64,000 nt of DNA from Lepus europaeus (GCF_033115175.1 NC_084827.1:60821201-60885200); one strand, 5' to 3'; counted from the first letter of the stretch, positions 34,673 to 44,879 are shown. Notes: a model not told the origin generated them from the letters alone. A program made the numbers and translations.

Positions 34673-35785
34673 ATTATATACCATAACTAAGTGATAGTTA
34701 TTCCAAACATGCAAGATTGTTCAATCATTTGAAAAAAAATTCATTACATTAGTAGACCAAAAAAGGAAAATCATAGGATAATATCAGCAGCTGCAGAAAA
34801 TCAGTTGACAAGGCTTAGCATTCATTCCTGTTTAGAGAGAACTTTTTAAGCCTGATAAAAATGCTTACCAAACACCTTACAGCTCACAGACCTTGAATGG
34901 TGATAAAATAGATGGCTTTCCTTGAAGAGCAGGAACAAGGCAAGGATGCCTCTCTCTTCTCCTACCCACTCTCATATTTGAAGTTCTACTAATGCAATAA
35001 CATTACAAATGTAGGAAAAAAATACATACTTTTTAGAAAGAAATAAAATTCTATTTGTTTCCCTGGAACCAATAAATACAGTATGCTTGCAAAATACACT
35101 ATTAATATTAAAAAGTCCATTGCTTTCCTATATGTCAGCTTGTACAATTAAAATTTGCAATTAGAAACACAATACAAATTTGCACCAGCACCAAAAAATG
35201 AAATGCTTATGTATAAATATAACAAAATATGCAGGAGCTCAATATGAAGAAAAGTAGAAAACTTTGATAAAAGAAAAGTACAAAGAAGTCAAAGAACTAA
35301 ATAAATAGAGAGGTATTCCATGTTATTGGATAGAAAAATCTAACATGCTAACATGTCAATTCTTCCTAACTTGATCTGTACATTAATCCAAATGCAATAA
35401 AATTCTTTGTAAAGTTTATATCAAAAGGCCTACAATAGCACACATAATACTGAAGAAGTTATACAACTAAGAATAATTGACTTCAAGAGATACAACAATG
35501 TTATACTAATAAAACAGTGTGATGATGGCAAAAAACAATTGGAAAATAGATCAATGGAACAGAGAACCCCAAAGTAGACATAAATATTATCAACTGATCT
35601 TTGACAAAGTAGCATAGACAATGTAATTGAAGGGGAAAAGTATTTACCACAAATGTTGCTAAAACAACTGGACATCTTTCACAAAAATTTTACATCTTTC
35701 AAAAAAATTTTACATATTTCACAAAAATTTATCCAAAATAGACAATATGCCTAATGAAAAACGCAAAATTTAAAAACTTCTAGAG

Positions 35786-36107
35786 GTGGTACCAGCATGG
35801 CGAGTCAGTGGGTTAAGCCACCATTTGGAATGCTGGTGTCCCACATCTGAGTGCCAGTTCAAGTCCCAGCTGCTCTACTTCCAATCCAGCTCCCTGCTAA
35901 TGTGTCTGGGATGACAGCAAAAGATGGCCCAAGTCCTTGGGCACCTGCCAGCTGTGTGGGGGACCAGGATGGAGTTCCTGGCTCCTTGTTTCATCCTGGT
36001 CCAGACTGTTCACAGCCCACTGGGGAGTGAACCAGCAGATGGAAAATCTGGGTCTCTCTCCCTCTCCATCACACTGCCTTTTAAACAAATACATCTTTCT
36101 TAAAAAT
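35786..36107 (+). mobile_element. C-repeat SINE, old
   Basis: GGTGGTACCAGCATGGCGAG start, TGGGGAGTGAACCAGCAGAT and a tail AAACAAATACATCTTTC. The flanks TTCTAGAGG and TTCTAGAAGG suggest the target duplication. Confidence 0.9.
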
Positions 36108-36256
36108 ATTTCTAGAAGGTAAAATAGAAAAAATTTCTAGTGATCTTGGGTTTTGTGATGTCTTTACAATGCTAACATCATCATCCATGAGTGAAAAAAC
36201 TGGTAAGTTACACTTTTTTTAAATTAAATCTTCTGCTCTGAAAAAGGCAGTGTTAA

Positions 36257-36573
36257 GGCTGGTGCCGCGGCTCACTAAGCTAATCCTCCACCTGCAGCGC
36301 TGGCACCCCGGGTTCTGGTCCCGGTCGGGGCGCCAGATTCTGTCCCAGTTGCTCCTCTTCCAGTCCAGCTCTCTGCTGTGGCCTGGGAAGGCAGTGGAGG
36401 ATGGCCCAAGTGTTTGGACCCTGCACCCGCATGGGAGACCAGGAGGAAGCAGCTGGCTCCTGGCTTCAGATCGGCGCAGCCCGTCGGCTGTGGCGGCCAT
36501 TTGGGGGGTGAACCAATGGAAGGAAGGCCTTTCTCTCTGTCTCTCTCTCTCACTGTCTAACTCTGCCTGTTCA

Positions 36574-36609
<36 letters not shown>

Positions 36610-36610
36610 A
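36257..36610 (+). mobile_element. C-repeat SINE, young, (AAAG)n tail
   Basis: GCTGGTGCCGCGGCTCACTA start, B box GGTTCTGGTCC, tail replaced by about nine AAAG units at 36575-36610. Confidence 0.94.
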
Positions 36611-37413
36611 ACTGAAAAGGTAAACCACAGACTGTGGGGAAAAAAACCTTTGTAAAACACTTATGAGTATGTTTTACATTTTGCATTTTTCATTTTCAAT
36701 AGATTCATGAAAATGAATTAAAAGATACATTTATTTTGGTTCAAAAATGCTGGGAGTCCAGGTATCTTTTGTTTCATAATGCGCTTTTTGCATCAACTTC
36801 TTAAAACCCCCCACCCATATCTGATAAAGTACTGGTATCCAAAATCTACAAAGAACTCATAACAATAAGACAGTCAAAAAAGAACCTCACCCAAGAACAT
36901 ATACAGATGTCAAATAATCATAGGAACAGATGTTCAACATCTTATGTCATTAGGGAATTGCAAATTATAGTAATGACATAATACTACCACATGCCTATTA
37001 GAATTACTAAAATACAAAAAAAAAAAAAATGGCACCAGCAAGTCCTGATAAGGATGAAGAGCACTTTGATTGGAATGCAAAATAGTACAGCTGTACTGAA
37101 AAGAGTTTCACATTTTCTTACAAACTTAAAGTCTTGCCATACAATGTAACAATCAGAATCATAGTATTTACCCATTGAACTGAAAACTGTGCCCACATGA
37201 ATGCTTGTAACACTGCACACAAATGTTTGTAGTAGCTTTTCTCATAATTGCCAAAAACTGAAAGCACCCAAGATATACCAACCAAGAAAATCCATACAGT
37301 TGAATATTGTTGAGTGATTTTTAAACTTGAGCTGACAAGCCACATGAATATGTAAAAGAACATCAAGGGTATGCCTATTACTAAGCATAAGAAGCTAGTT
37401 TAAAATGGCTGTA

Positions 37414-37830
37414 CTAGCTCATGACAAGAGCCTCGGGTGATCACTGACATCATAAATAAGAGTGTCAATTGTTAAACCAACAACAGGAGTCACTGTGCAC
37501 TTCCTCCCCATGTAGGACCTCTGTCCTTAATGTGTTGTACTATGAGAACTAACAGTAAAACTAGTCTTCAAACAGTACTTTATACTTGGTGTCTCTGTGT
37601 GGGTGCAAACTGTTGAAATCTTTACTTAGTATAAAGTTGATATTCTGTATATAAAGATAATTAAAAATGAATCTTAATGAAGAATGGGATGGGAGAGGAA
37701 GTAGGAGGTGGAGCAAGAGTGGGGGTGGGAGGACAGGTATGGGGGGAAGAACCGCTATAATCCAAAAGCTGCACCTATGAAATTTATATTTATTAAATAA
37801 AATATTTCTAAAAAATAAAATAATAAAATA
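37414..37830 (+). mobile_element. Lagomorph L1 3' UTR, 5'-truncated
   Basis: Contains AGCTCATGACAAGAGCCTCG, TTGAAATCTTTACTTAGTAT, a G-rich tract and TTATTAAATAAAATATTTC. Target duplication AAAATGGCT at 37402-37410 and 37831-37839 marks insertion into the old L1 3' UTR. Confidence 0.93.
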
Positions 37831-38130
37831 AAATGGCTACACTCTGTGTCATTCCAACTGAATGACATCCTGGAAAGGGCAAAACTATGGAAACAAGTGA
37901 AGGGATCGAGGGTGACCCACGCTCGGGCAGAGGGCTGATGAATAGTGGAACATGAGGGGTTAGTAGGGCAATGAGATTGATCTTTACAACACCATAACGA
38001 TGGCTTCTGACATTATACATCTGTCAAAACCTGCAGAGCACTACAATACAAAGGGTGAACTTTTATGTCAACTATGTTTTCTAGTTAATAGTAAAGTATC
38101 CACATTCATCATTGGTTACAACAAGTGCAT
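37831..38130 (+). mobile_element. Ancient L1M 3' UTR
   Basis: GGGCAAAACTATGGAAACAA, TATACATCTGTCAAAACCTG and ACAAAGGGTGAACTTTTATG follow the classical old L1 3' UTR order, ending the element that began upstream. Confidence 0.7.
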
Positions 38131-38555
38131 CATACTCACGCAAGGGAGTAATGTCAGAGACTTGATGTTTACCCCAGCCTGTCCTTCTCTGTGAGCCCTG
38201 AACTCTGCTTCCTCCCCAGCCTCAAAAGGCTGCTGTTGAGTCTGAATTCTCCACCACAACTTCATATGAGCAAATACTTCTGGAGAAAACGTGGTACCAG
38301 ATGTTGCATCTCCTTCCCTGTGCTCCTCCTTTCTCTGGATGCTAAGCCCCCCAAGTCCTCCAGCCTCAGTAAAGTAGCTCACATATCACCTATTAATGTT
38401 ACATCCAAGTTTTATACTTGCTCTTGGCTCGAGAGTTGGTAACCCATTCTATCCTAATTTTGGAAGTGGTGAGATGAGATTGGTGGGACATAATTAAAAG
38501 ACCATGAAAGGAAGGGAATATTTTCATATGTGACAGCTAAATAGGTGTTCCCAAT
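38131..38555. other. Unassigned DNA
   Basis: No gene recognised. Facing frames 38116-38382 (minus) and 38191-38442 (plus) show no known domain. Confidence 0.45.
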
Positions 38556-38764
38556 AGAGTAGAAACCTCTAATACATCAATAAGAATAGAGGAAGTCAAA
38601 ATGAACAAAGGATTTAAACAGGCAATTCACAGAAACAGCATAAATAAGTAAGCTATACAGAAGTTATTTATAGATCTAATGGGGGGCAGGACCACTTGTT
38701 ATCAAGAGGATGAGCATTAAGATAACTACAAGATGCTGCTTTTTATACATTGGATTTAAAATTT

Positions 38765-39026
38765 TAGGGGCAGGCATTAGTCTCAACAGTTAATTTGCAG
38801 CTTGTAACAACTGTATCCCATACAGAGTGCCTGGTTCAAATCCCAGCTACTATACTTCTGATTCCATATTCCTGTTAATGTACATCCTGTTAATGTGGAA
38901 AGTAATTGCATTTGGGGTCTCTGCCACCCATGTGGAAGAGCTGGAATGAATTCTAGGCTTCTGTCTTCTTTCTAGCCCAGCCCTGCTGTTGTAGGCATTT
39001 GGGGAGTGAATAAGCAGTTGGAAGAT
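38765..39026 (+). mobile_element. C-repeat SINE, old, running into a long CT tract
   Basis: AGGGGCAGGCATTAGTCTCA start, TTTGGGGAGTGAATAAGCAG. Its CT block has expanded into the polypyrimidine tract that follows. An ATGTACATCCTGTTAATG duplication lies inside (about 38876-38898). Confidence 0.85.
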
Positions 39027-39403
39027 TCTCTCTCTCTCTCTCCCCTTCTCTCTCCCCCTCTTCTCCCTCCCTCTCACCCCTCTCCCTCTCCTCCTCCTCC
39101 TTCTCTCTCTCTGTCTCTCCACCTCTCCCACTCTCTCTCCCTTCTCTCCCTCCCTCTCCTCCTCCTCCTTCTCTCTCTCTTTCTCTCTGTCTCTCCCCCT
39201 CCCTCTCTCTCTCCCACTCTCTCCCCCTCTTCTCCCTCCCTCTCACCCTCCTCCCTCTCCTCCTCCTCCTTCTTCTTCTTCTCTCTCTCTGTCTTCCCCC
39301 ACCACTCTCCCTCCCTCTCTCTCCTTCCTCCTCCTCCTCTTCCTTCTTCTTCTTCTTCTCTCTCTCTTTCTCTCTTTCTCTCTTTCACCCCTTCCCTCCC
39401 TGC
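39027..39403. repeat. About 375-bp polypyrimidine tract
   Basis: Almost pure C/T on the plus strand, made of TCTC, CTCC, TCCTCC and CTTCTT blocks with a larger imperfect period of roughly 110-120 bp. CTCCCTCTCCTCCTCCTCCT recurs at about 39081, 39151 and 39251. It probably grew from the CT block of the SINE at 38765. The Ser/Leu/Pro-rich and Arg/Glu-rich frames across it are artefacts. Confidence 0.95.
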
Positions 39404-39436
39404 CTGTGTATTCCTCACTGTATGGCTCTGAAAATA

Positions 39437-39690
39437 CAGAGCCAGCACTATGGTGTAGTAGGTTGAGCCTCTGCCTGTGGCACCTGCATCCCAAGTCCAT
39501 TTGTGTCCTGGCTGCTCCACTCCTGATCCAGCTTGCTGCTGATGGCCTGGGAGGGCAGTGGAGGATGCTCCAAATGCATGGGCCCCTGCACCCATGTGGG
39601 AGACCCAGAAGAGGCTCCTGGCTTTGGATTGCCCCAGCTCTGGCTGTCTGACTGTTGTGCCCATTTGGAGAGTGAACCAGCACATGGAAG

Positions 39691-39733
<43 letters not shown>

Positions 39734-39764
39734 ACTCTGACTTTCAAATACATATTTAAAAAAA
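39437..39764 (+). mobile_element. C-repeat SINE with (CT)19
   Basis: AGAGCCAGCACTATGGTGTA start; pure CT repeat at 39693-39731; ends AAATACATATTT. Confidence 0.92.
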
Positions 39765-40000
39765 GAAAATTAAAATACATAAAAATTAAAAATTTTACAA
39801 ATGAATACATCACCGATCCATAGTGGTGAAATTGCCAAATAGCAGATACCTCTGTAGGTGTAAATATTTCACACTTATCTACCCTTTGCCTTAGCAATTC
39901 CATATTTAAGATTCAGCATTCAGAAATGATCCTAAAATGAAACAGTGATGTACTATATAATAAATCTTCTGTTGAAAGTCCACTGTTTTCCAGATAGTCC

Positions 40001-40092
40001 TTAGTGCCTTACATGAACTAACTCCTTCTCACAACACAGACACAATAGATGGATCCCAGTCAGAGCAGTAGTTGACACAGAAAACCAGTTGG
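40001..40092. other. Unassigned; possible MIR fragment
   Basis: CCTTACATGAACTAACTCCT and CTCACAACACAGAC are reminiscent of a MIR segment; too short to be sure. Confidence 0.35.
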
Positions 40093-40422
40093 GAGGCCAG
40101 CGTTGTAGCATAAAGCCTTCACCTGCAGTGTCGCTATCCCATATGGGTGCCGGTTGGAATCCCGGCTGCTCCACTTCTGATCAAGCTCTCTGCTACGGCC
40201 TGGGAAAGCAGTAGCAGATGGCCCAAGTCCTTGGGACCCTGCACCTGCATGGGAGACCTAGAAGAAGCTCCTAGCTCCTGGCTTCGGATAAGCACAGCTC
40301 TGGCCACTGCAGTCAATTGGGGAGTGAACCAGCTTGGAAGACCTCTCTTTCTGTGTCTCTCTTTCTCTCTGTATGTAACTCTGACTTTCAAATAAATAAA
40401 TAAATCTTTAAAAAAAAAGAAA
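40093..40422 (+). mobile_element. C-repeat SINE with target duplication
   Basis: GAGGCCAGCGTTGTAGCATA start to AAATAAATAAATAAATCTTT plus A. Imperfect duplication AGAAAACCAGT (about 40079) and AGAAAACAAGT (about 40423). Confidence 0.93.
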
Positions 40423-40720
40423 GAAAACAAGTCAGAATCAGCCTAGAACAAATTGCTATAAACTGTAAAATAATTGGCTGTTGTGTAGAAACCATTTTTT
40501 TAAAGAAAATGACTGAATGTTGACTACCAGGCATTCTTTTAGATAGTAGAAATGGATCAGCAATTGTTGTACAGGTGAATCCATGAACTATGATGTGGAA
40601 CCCAGAAGATAGCTGGGCTGGGCTATCCATATCCTTAAAATTTGCCAACCCTGGGAAAAGACTTCACTAACTCCTCACCGAGAGCTAGCAATTATCTGCA
40701 CCTGCTTCACTCCATGGTAC
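40423..40720. other. Unassigned DNA, left flank of the ERV fragment
   Basis: No gene or repeat recognised. Confidence 0.45.
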
Positions 40721-40721
40721 C

Positions 40722-40762
40722 AATAGCTGTATGGTTTGGGTGGGAAGCACAAGGTCAGGTCT
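40722..40762 (+). repeat. 41-bp direct repeat, left copy
   Basis: AATAGCTGTATGGTTTGGGT and the following 21 bases recur at 42758-42798 with two mismatches. This copy ends exactly where retroviral sequence begins. The length exceeds the usual 6-bp duplication of class II ERVs. Confidence 0.9.
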
Positions 40763-41246
40763 ACTAAAATTTCTCACAACCCACAGGAACAGGCTATGCC
40801 TCAAGAAACAGTTATTAAAACAAAAAGGGGGAGTGACTACCCCCCATCTACAGTTCCATAAGGCCTTGTTTACCATCAATATTTTAAATTTTTCAAAAGG
40901 GTCAAGAAAATCAAGGTTCCAAAAACATTGGGGACATTTAACCCCTAAGCCTCAGATGCTCGTTAGATGGAGAGACCCTCTCACCAAACTCTGGAGAGGG
41001 CCTGACCCACTGATTCAGTTGGGAAGAGGATTTGGCTGTGTGTTCCCCATAGGGGAGTTGACTCCAATTTGAATACTGGCCAAAAATATCAGGCCTATGC
41101 CCGATGCAAGTAACAACCTACCCAGGGAGCAGTTTGCCCCTGAGGGAGATCCCCTTGTCTTTCCTCTTCCAGAAAAGGACGGAGATCCAGAGGCAGATGA
41201 TGACGCAAAATGCTGTGATCCTGACAAGAAGTGCCCGGCCCAGTGA
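40763..41246 (+). pseudogene. pol: ERV pol remnant: integrase C-terminal region
   Basis: One frame runs from the left border to a stop at 41244-41246, broken by a TGA at 41070-41072. It contains the Lys-Gln-Lys-Gly-Gly segment, an HKALFT motif, and a Trp-Arg-Asp-Pro-Leu-Thr / Gly-Pro-Asp-Pro pair. These belong to the end of the catalytic core and the C-terminal domain of betaretroviral integrases. The catalytic D,D residues upstream are absent, so it is dead. Confidence 0.8.
40818..40837 (+). promoter_or_regulatory. Polypurine tract-like copy inside integrase
   Basis: TAAAACAAAAAGGGGGA is nearly identical to the 3' polypurine tract TAAAACAAAAAGGGGA at about 41793-41808. It lies over the Lys-Gln-Lys-Gly-Gly codons, where lentiviral central polypurine tracts also sit. 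Could be coincidence of a Lys/Gly-coding run. Confidence 0.45.
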
Positions 41247-41501
41247 TGGGGGATTTGATGACCCAAACGTGATCATCAAAGCACTTCAGGAGGACCTAAA
41301 AAAAGACAAAGAAAACTCCAAAAAAGCCCCCTTTGGATGGGCCTTAATGGACTCTTGCCCTACCTCCTCTGTCTTCTTGGACTGCTTCTTACCCTGCTTT
41401 TAATCCTTGCTATTGGCCCATGCATAATGAATAGCCTTATACAGTTTATACAACAGCGCACAGAGGCAACAAGGGTAAGACAGGTTGAGGTTCATTACTA
41501 G
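41247..41501 (+). pseudogene. env: ERV env remnant: transmembrane subunit tail
   Basis: The end of the envelope transmembrane subunit: a long Leu-rich hydrophobic run coded by about 41355-41430, then a short basic cytoplasmic tail ending at TAG 41499-41501. A frame change occurs just before the hydrophobic run. The surface subunit, fusion peptide and most of the ectodomain are absent; non-functional. Confidence 0.7.
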
Positions 41502-41564
41502 AGGCTGCTAGCCACAGAGGGCTACGATCCCCTAAACTGGGGAAGCGCCCCCGGTGCTCTCCAC

Positions 41565-41785
41565 ATTGCCAATGACGGGTAAGATTCCGGATGGACCAGA
41601 ACAACCTAAGACAGGCAGTGGAGAAAGCTCACCACGCTCCCATAATTACAAATCACACAACATCCCAAGACGGGTAAAGCACCCAGCGTCCTGTACCAAC
41701 CTAAGAGAGGGCTCATGGCCAAGCTACCTGGGTTACCAATGACGGGTAAGAGCAAGGACGGCTGGGGGAAACCTAAAACAGGGAC
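41565..41785 (+). ncRNA. Triple CTE-like RNA export element
   Basis: Three roughly 47-bp units lie between env and the LTR, each beginning with a GACGGGTAA motif and ending with an AACCTAAGACAGG-type motif. Unit 1 is 41569-41615 (GCCAATGACGGGTAAGA / CAACCTAAGACAGG), unit 2 is 41664-41710 (CCCAAGACGGGTAAAG / CCAACCTAAGAGAGG), unit 3 is 41736-41782 (ACCAATGACGGGTAAGAG / AAACCTAAAACAGG). These two alternating motifs are the NXF1/TAP-binding internal-loop strands of the constitutive transport element of MPMV/SRV, which also sits between env and the 3' LTR and lets unspliced RNA leave the nucleus. Units 1 and 2 alone could fold as one canonical element; the third is extra. Confidence 0.8.
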
Positions 41786-41792
41786 CGCGTGC

Positions 41793-41810
41793 TAAAACAA
41801 AAAGGGGAAT
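41793..41810 (+). promoter_or_regulatory. 3' polypurine tract
   Basis: AAAACAAAAAGGGGAA immediately precedes TC and then the TGCGGGGC start of the LTR. This is the normal plus-strand primer position of a retrovirus. Confidence 0.8.
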
Positions 41811-41811
41811 C

Positions 41812-42757
41812 TGCGGGGCATGAGTGCAGCCATGGCGCAGCCAGGCCAGGCCCCGGGGGCTCCGCATGCGCAGCTGCCCCTGGGTGCCCCCGCCCGAACT
41901 GCAAGGAACGGAGCCGGAGCCAAGCCCTCGAACTAACCCTAGCCAGGGCCCGCGGATGGCCCAGGGATGGCAGCGCAGGGAGGGACCCGGTGCACGCACG
42001 TGGCCCCAGCCACCGCCATGGCAGACAGCAACCCGACAGGGTGCATGGTGGTGGTGGCTCCGGCCCCCGGGCAGGGCGGTGCCAAGGAGGGGGTCAACAT
42101 GGAGCACACCTAGCTCCAGGAGGCGCAGGACCGGCTGCAGGAGGACTTCGTCTACAGCCTGCAGGCACTGGAGGAGTGGGACTGTGAGCTGGAGCATGTG
42201 CACAGCTGGCACCATGATGCCGCTGTGCCCAGGGCCGGCCATGAACAAGCTGCTGTCGCATGAGGAGGGGGAGTGGATCCTGGAGCAGCTCGTGTGGCCG
42301 CCACAGCCCCCTCCCCCCAGCAAGAGGACTGTTGGGAACCTGACGGAGAGGGACCAGGCTGCCGATGATGATGCTGGCGGCCTCCTCTCCAGCGGGCCCT
42401 GCGAGAGGGGCAAAGAAGATGGCGCCCAGGGGAAGTAAGATGGGCAGAACTCAAAAGCTAATTGGCTACGCAACATCAGGGGAGGTAACAAAACTAGGGT
42501 GGCTAGTGCTATAGAAATCCCCCCGTAAAGTGATCTTTTAAGTGATTGGTTGGTCCTTAGCCCTGCCCCAATGACTCTGCAGTTTTGTGCTATAAAAGGT
42601 TCTGTTACGCACGAAGTAAATGAGTTCTTGCTTGCTTGACTTGACTCCCCGCTGCATCTGACTGTCTCCGGGATTGGGAGGCTGGGGAACAGGTGAGCGG
42701 TGCACTCACCTTTCCTCGGACCCAGTCCATCCTGTACGGGTGGACTAAGACCCTGCA
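41812..42757 (+). mobile_element. ERV 3' LTR, 946 bp, with GC-rich block
   Basis: Starts TGCGGGGC and ends CCCTGCA (TG..CA). TATAAAA at 42591-42597, inverted CCAAT (ATTGG) near 42545, AGTAAA at 42615-42620. U5 ends just before the right 41-bp repeat. About 41815-42440 is very GC-rich and looks unlike the remaining U3, which resumes at about 42440 (AAGATGGGCAGAACTC). Confidence 0.8.
41975..42440 (+). other. Unidentified GC-rich gene-like block inside the LTR
   Basis: A GCCATGG start at about 42015-42021 opens a frame MADSNPTGC..VVVVAPAPG that stops at TAG 42110. In the same frame beyond the stop it continues with QEAQDRLQEDFVYSLQALEE, and a neighbouring frame reads MNKLLSHEEGEWILEQL. This looks like a decayed amphipathic coding sequence with a stop and frameshifts. 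I do not recognise the protein. It could be a captured host exon, an old retrocopy, or simply GC-rich U3. Confidence 0.4.
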
Positions 42758-42798
42758 AATAGCTGTATGGTTTGGGTAGGAAGCACAAGGTCATGTCT
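42758..42798 (+). repeat. 41-bp direct repeat, right copy
   Basis: Differs from 40722-40762 at two positions. It abuts the CA end of the LTR exactly. Confidence 0.9.
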
Positions 42799-42945
42799 CT
42801 ATCTCAACAGGTCCATACCCCATTGTAGAAAAACTGTGTCCACTGCTCCAGCATCCCAAGGAAGGACCATGTCCACACATCTAGGCAGCTCCTACAGCAC
42901 TGTGTGGGATTTTCTGAGATTATCTTGACTGCTTCGCTCTTTTCT
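42799..42945. other. Unassigned DNA
   Basis: Right flank of the ERV fragment; nothing recognised. Confidence 0.5.
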
Positions 42946-43259
42946 TTTTAAGATTCATTTAGTTATTTGAGAGGTAGAATTACAGATGGAGAGAGAGAGA
43001 TGTCTTCCATCTGCAGCTGACTTCTCTGAATGGCCACAATGGCTGGAATGGGGCTGATCTGAAGCCAGGACCCAGGAGGTTTTTCCAGGTCTCCCATGTG
43101 GGTGCAAGGGTCCAAGCACTTGGGTCATCTACTGCTTTCCCAGGCCATAGCAGAGAGCTGGATCAGAAGAGGAGCAGGTGGGACACCACCTAGTACCCAC
43201 ACAGGTTGTCAGTGACACAGGCCGAGGCTTAGCCTACTATACCACAGCACTGGTCCCCA
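42946..43259 (-). mobile_element. C-repeat SINE
   Basis: Reverse copy: TTTAAGATTCATTTAGTTAT to AGCACTGGTCCCC. CTTGACTG occurs on both sides (about 42926 and 43263), a probable target duplication. Confidence 0.93.
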
Positions 43260-44072
<813 letters not shown>

Positions 44073-44089
44073 AAATGATGTAGAATCCT

Positions 44090-44878
44090 ACTGTTCTGCA
44101 AATACTTCTGTATTCCGATCTAGCTTACCACAATCTTCAAGGTTCCAGTTTTCAGGAGTTTATTTCCATCCTTCAAGCTGCGCCTCTCCAGAGAAAATGT
44201 GACTTAAAATGGCCCAGTTTCCTTTACCTGCATTTTCTCTCTTCAAAGCAGAAAAGACCTTTTGTACCTATCGCTTCGAATTTCTGAAAAGACGAATACT
44301 CCCAGCTTCAGGGATGAATATCAAAATATCTGGCCACTGTCATATTTATTCCTATCTGAAAAGAAAATCTATTTCATGCTTATTATTTTTTATTGTTGCC
44401 ATGCACAATAAAACTCTGATATGCTTCAGACTGTGATTATTTCCAGCAATTCTCACCATAGTCAGACACAGCTGAGTCCAGACTTCAAGATGGCTTAATA
44501 AGGGCCATCCACCTTTACAGGAGCGTGACTGAGGTGGAAGAAGCAGACACTTCCCAGAGCATGCTCTTCCCAAGGGGGAGTTCTGGAGGACAAGGCCAGG
44601 TTAAACTGTGCAAGTACACCTGAAGCTTCTGCTGGGATACAGTTCAGATCGTTTCCATTCACATCCCTTTAGCTAAAGTGAATCCCAGGGTTTCCAGGAA
44701 AGGTATGACACTGGGTTCAAGCTGGAGAAAGGAAAGTAAGTATCTATTGGATACTAATACAATGTCATGGGGGAAGTATGCAGCAGATGACCCCTAAGCT
44801 CCCGCATCCTCAGAGTCCCCTGGAACTCTGCCCGATTCTTTTGCTTTCATGGTTTTACTGCTCAACAATTGAAGAATC
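44090..44878. other. Unassigned DNA
   Basis: No gene or repeat recognised. AATAAA at about 44407 is not associated with a recognisable transcript. Confidence 0.45.
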
Positions 44879-44879
44879 A

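Larger units (their letters stand above)
34673..37405 (+). mobile_element. Ancient L1M ORF2 3' half
   Basis: Continuation of the L1 interrupted at 30122: AGGAACAAGGCAAGGATGCC (34929), AGGTATTCCATGTTATTGG (35312), AGATCAATGGAACAGAGAAC (35549), then after two SINEs GTCATTAGGGAATTGCAAAT (36947) and the ORF2 end at 37140-37400. A few hundred bases near the first junction are missing. Confidence 0.78.
38560..40000 (+). mobile_element. Ancient L1 ORF2 end, split by two SINEs and a pyrimidine tract
   Basis: Before the insertions: GAACAAAGGATTTAAACAGG, CAATTCACAGAAACAGCATA. After them: CTTAGCAATTCCATATTTAA, ATCCTAAAATGAAACAGTG. These are adjacent parts of the ORF2 3' end. Confidence 0.6.
40763..42757 (+). 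mobile_element. Class II (betaretrovirus-like) ERV 3' fragment
   Basis: Order on the plus strand: integrase C-terminal region, remnant of the envelope transmembrane subunit, a three-unit transport-element-like region, a polypurine tract and one LTR. Missing are the 5' LTR, primer-binding site, gag, protease, reverse transcriptase and envelope surface unit. Class II assignment rests on the integrase tail similarity, the AGTAAA close behind the TATA box (short R) and the MPMV/SRV-type transport element. It is bracketed by a 41-bp direct repeat. Not capable of replication. Confidence 0.85.

Noticed and set aside
39006-39685. Ser/Leu/Pro-rich plus-strand and Arg/Glu-rich minus-strand proteins
   Set aside because: Direct translation of the polypyrimidine tract; low complexity in all frames.
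41104-41403. Intact retroviral protein
   Set aside because: The frame joins the out-of-frame end of pol to part of env by chance; both genes are truncated and disrupted.
41733-42794. 353-aa minus-strand open frame
   Set aside because: Lies antisense to the ERV transport element and LTR; explained by GC-rich LTR sequence.
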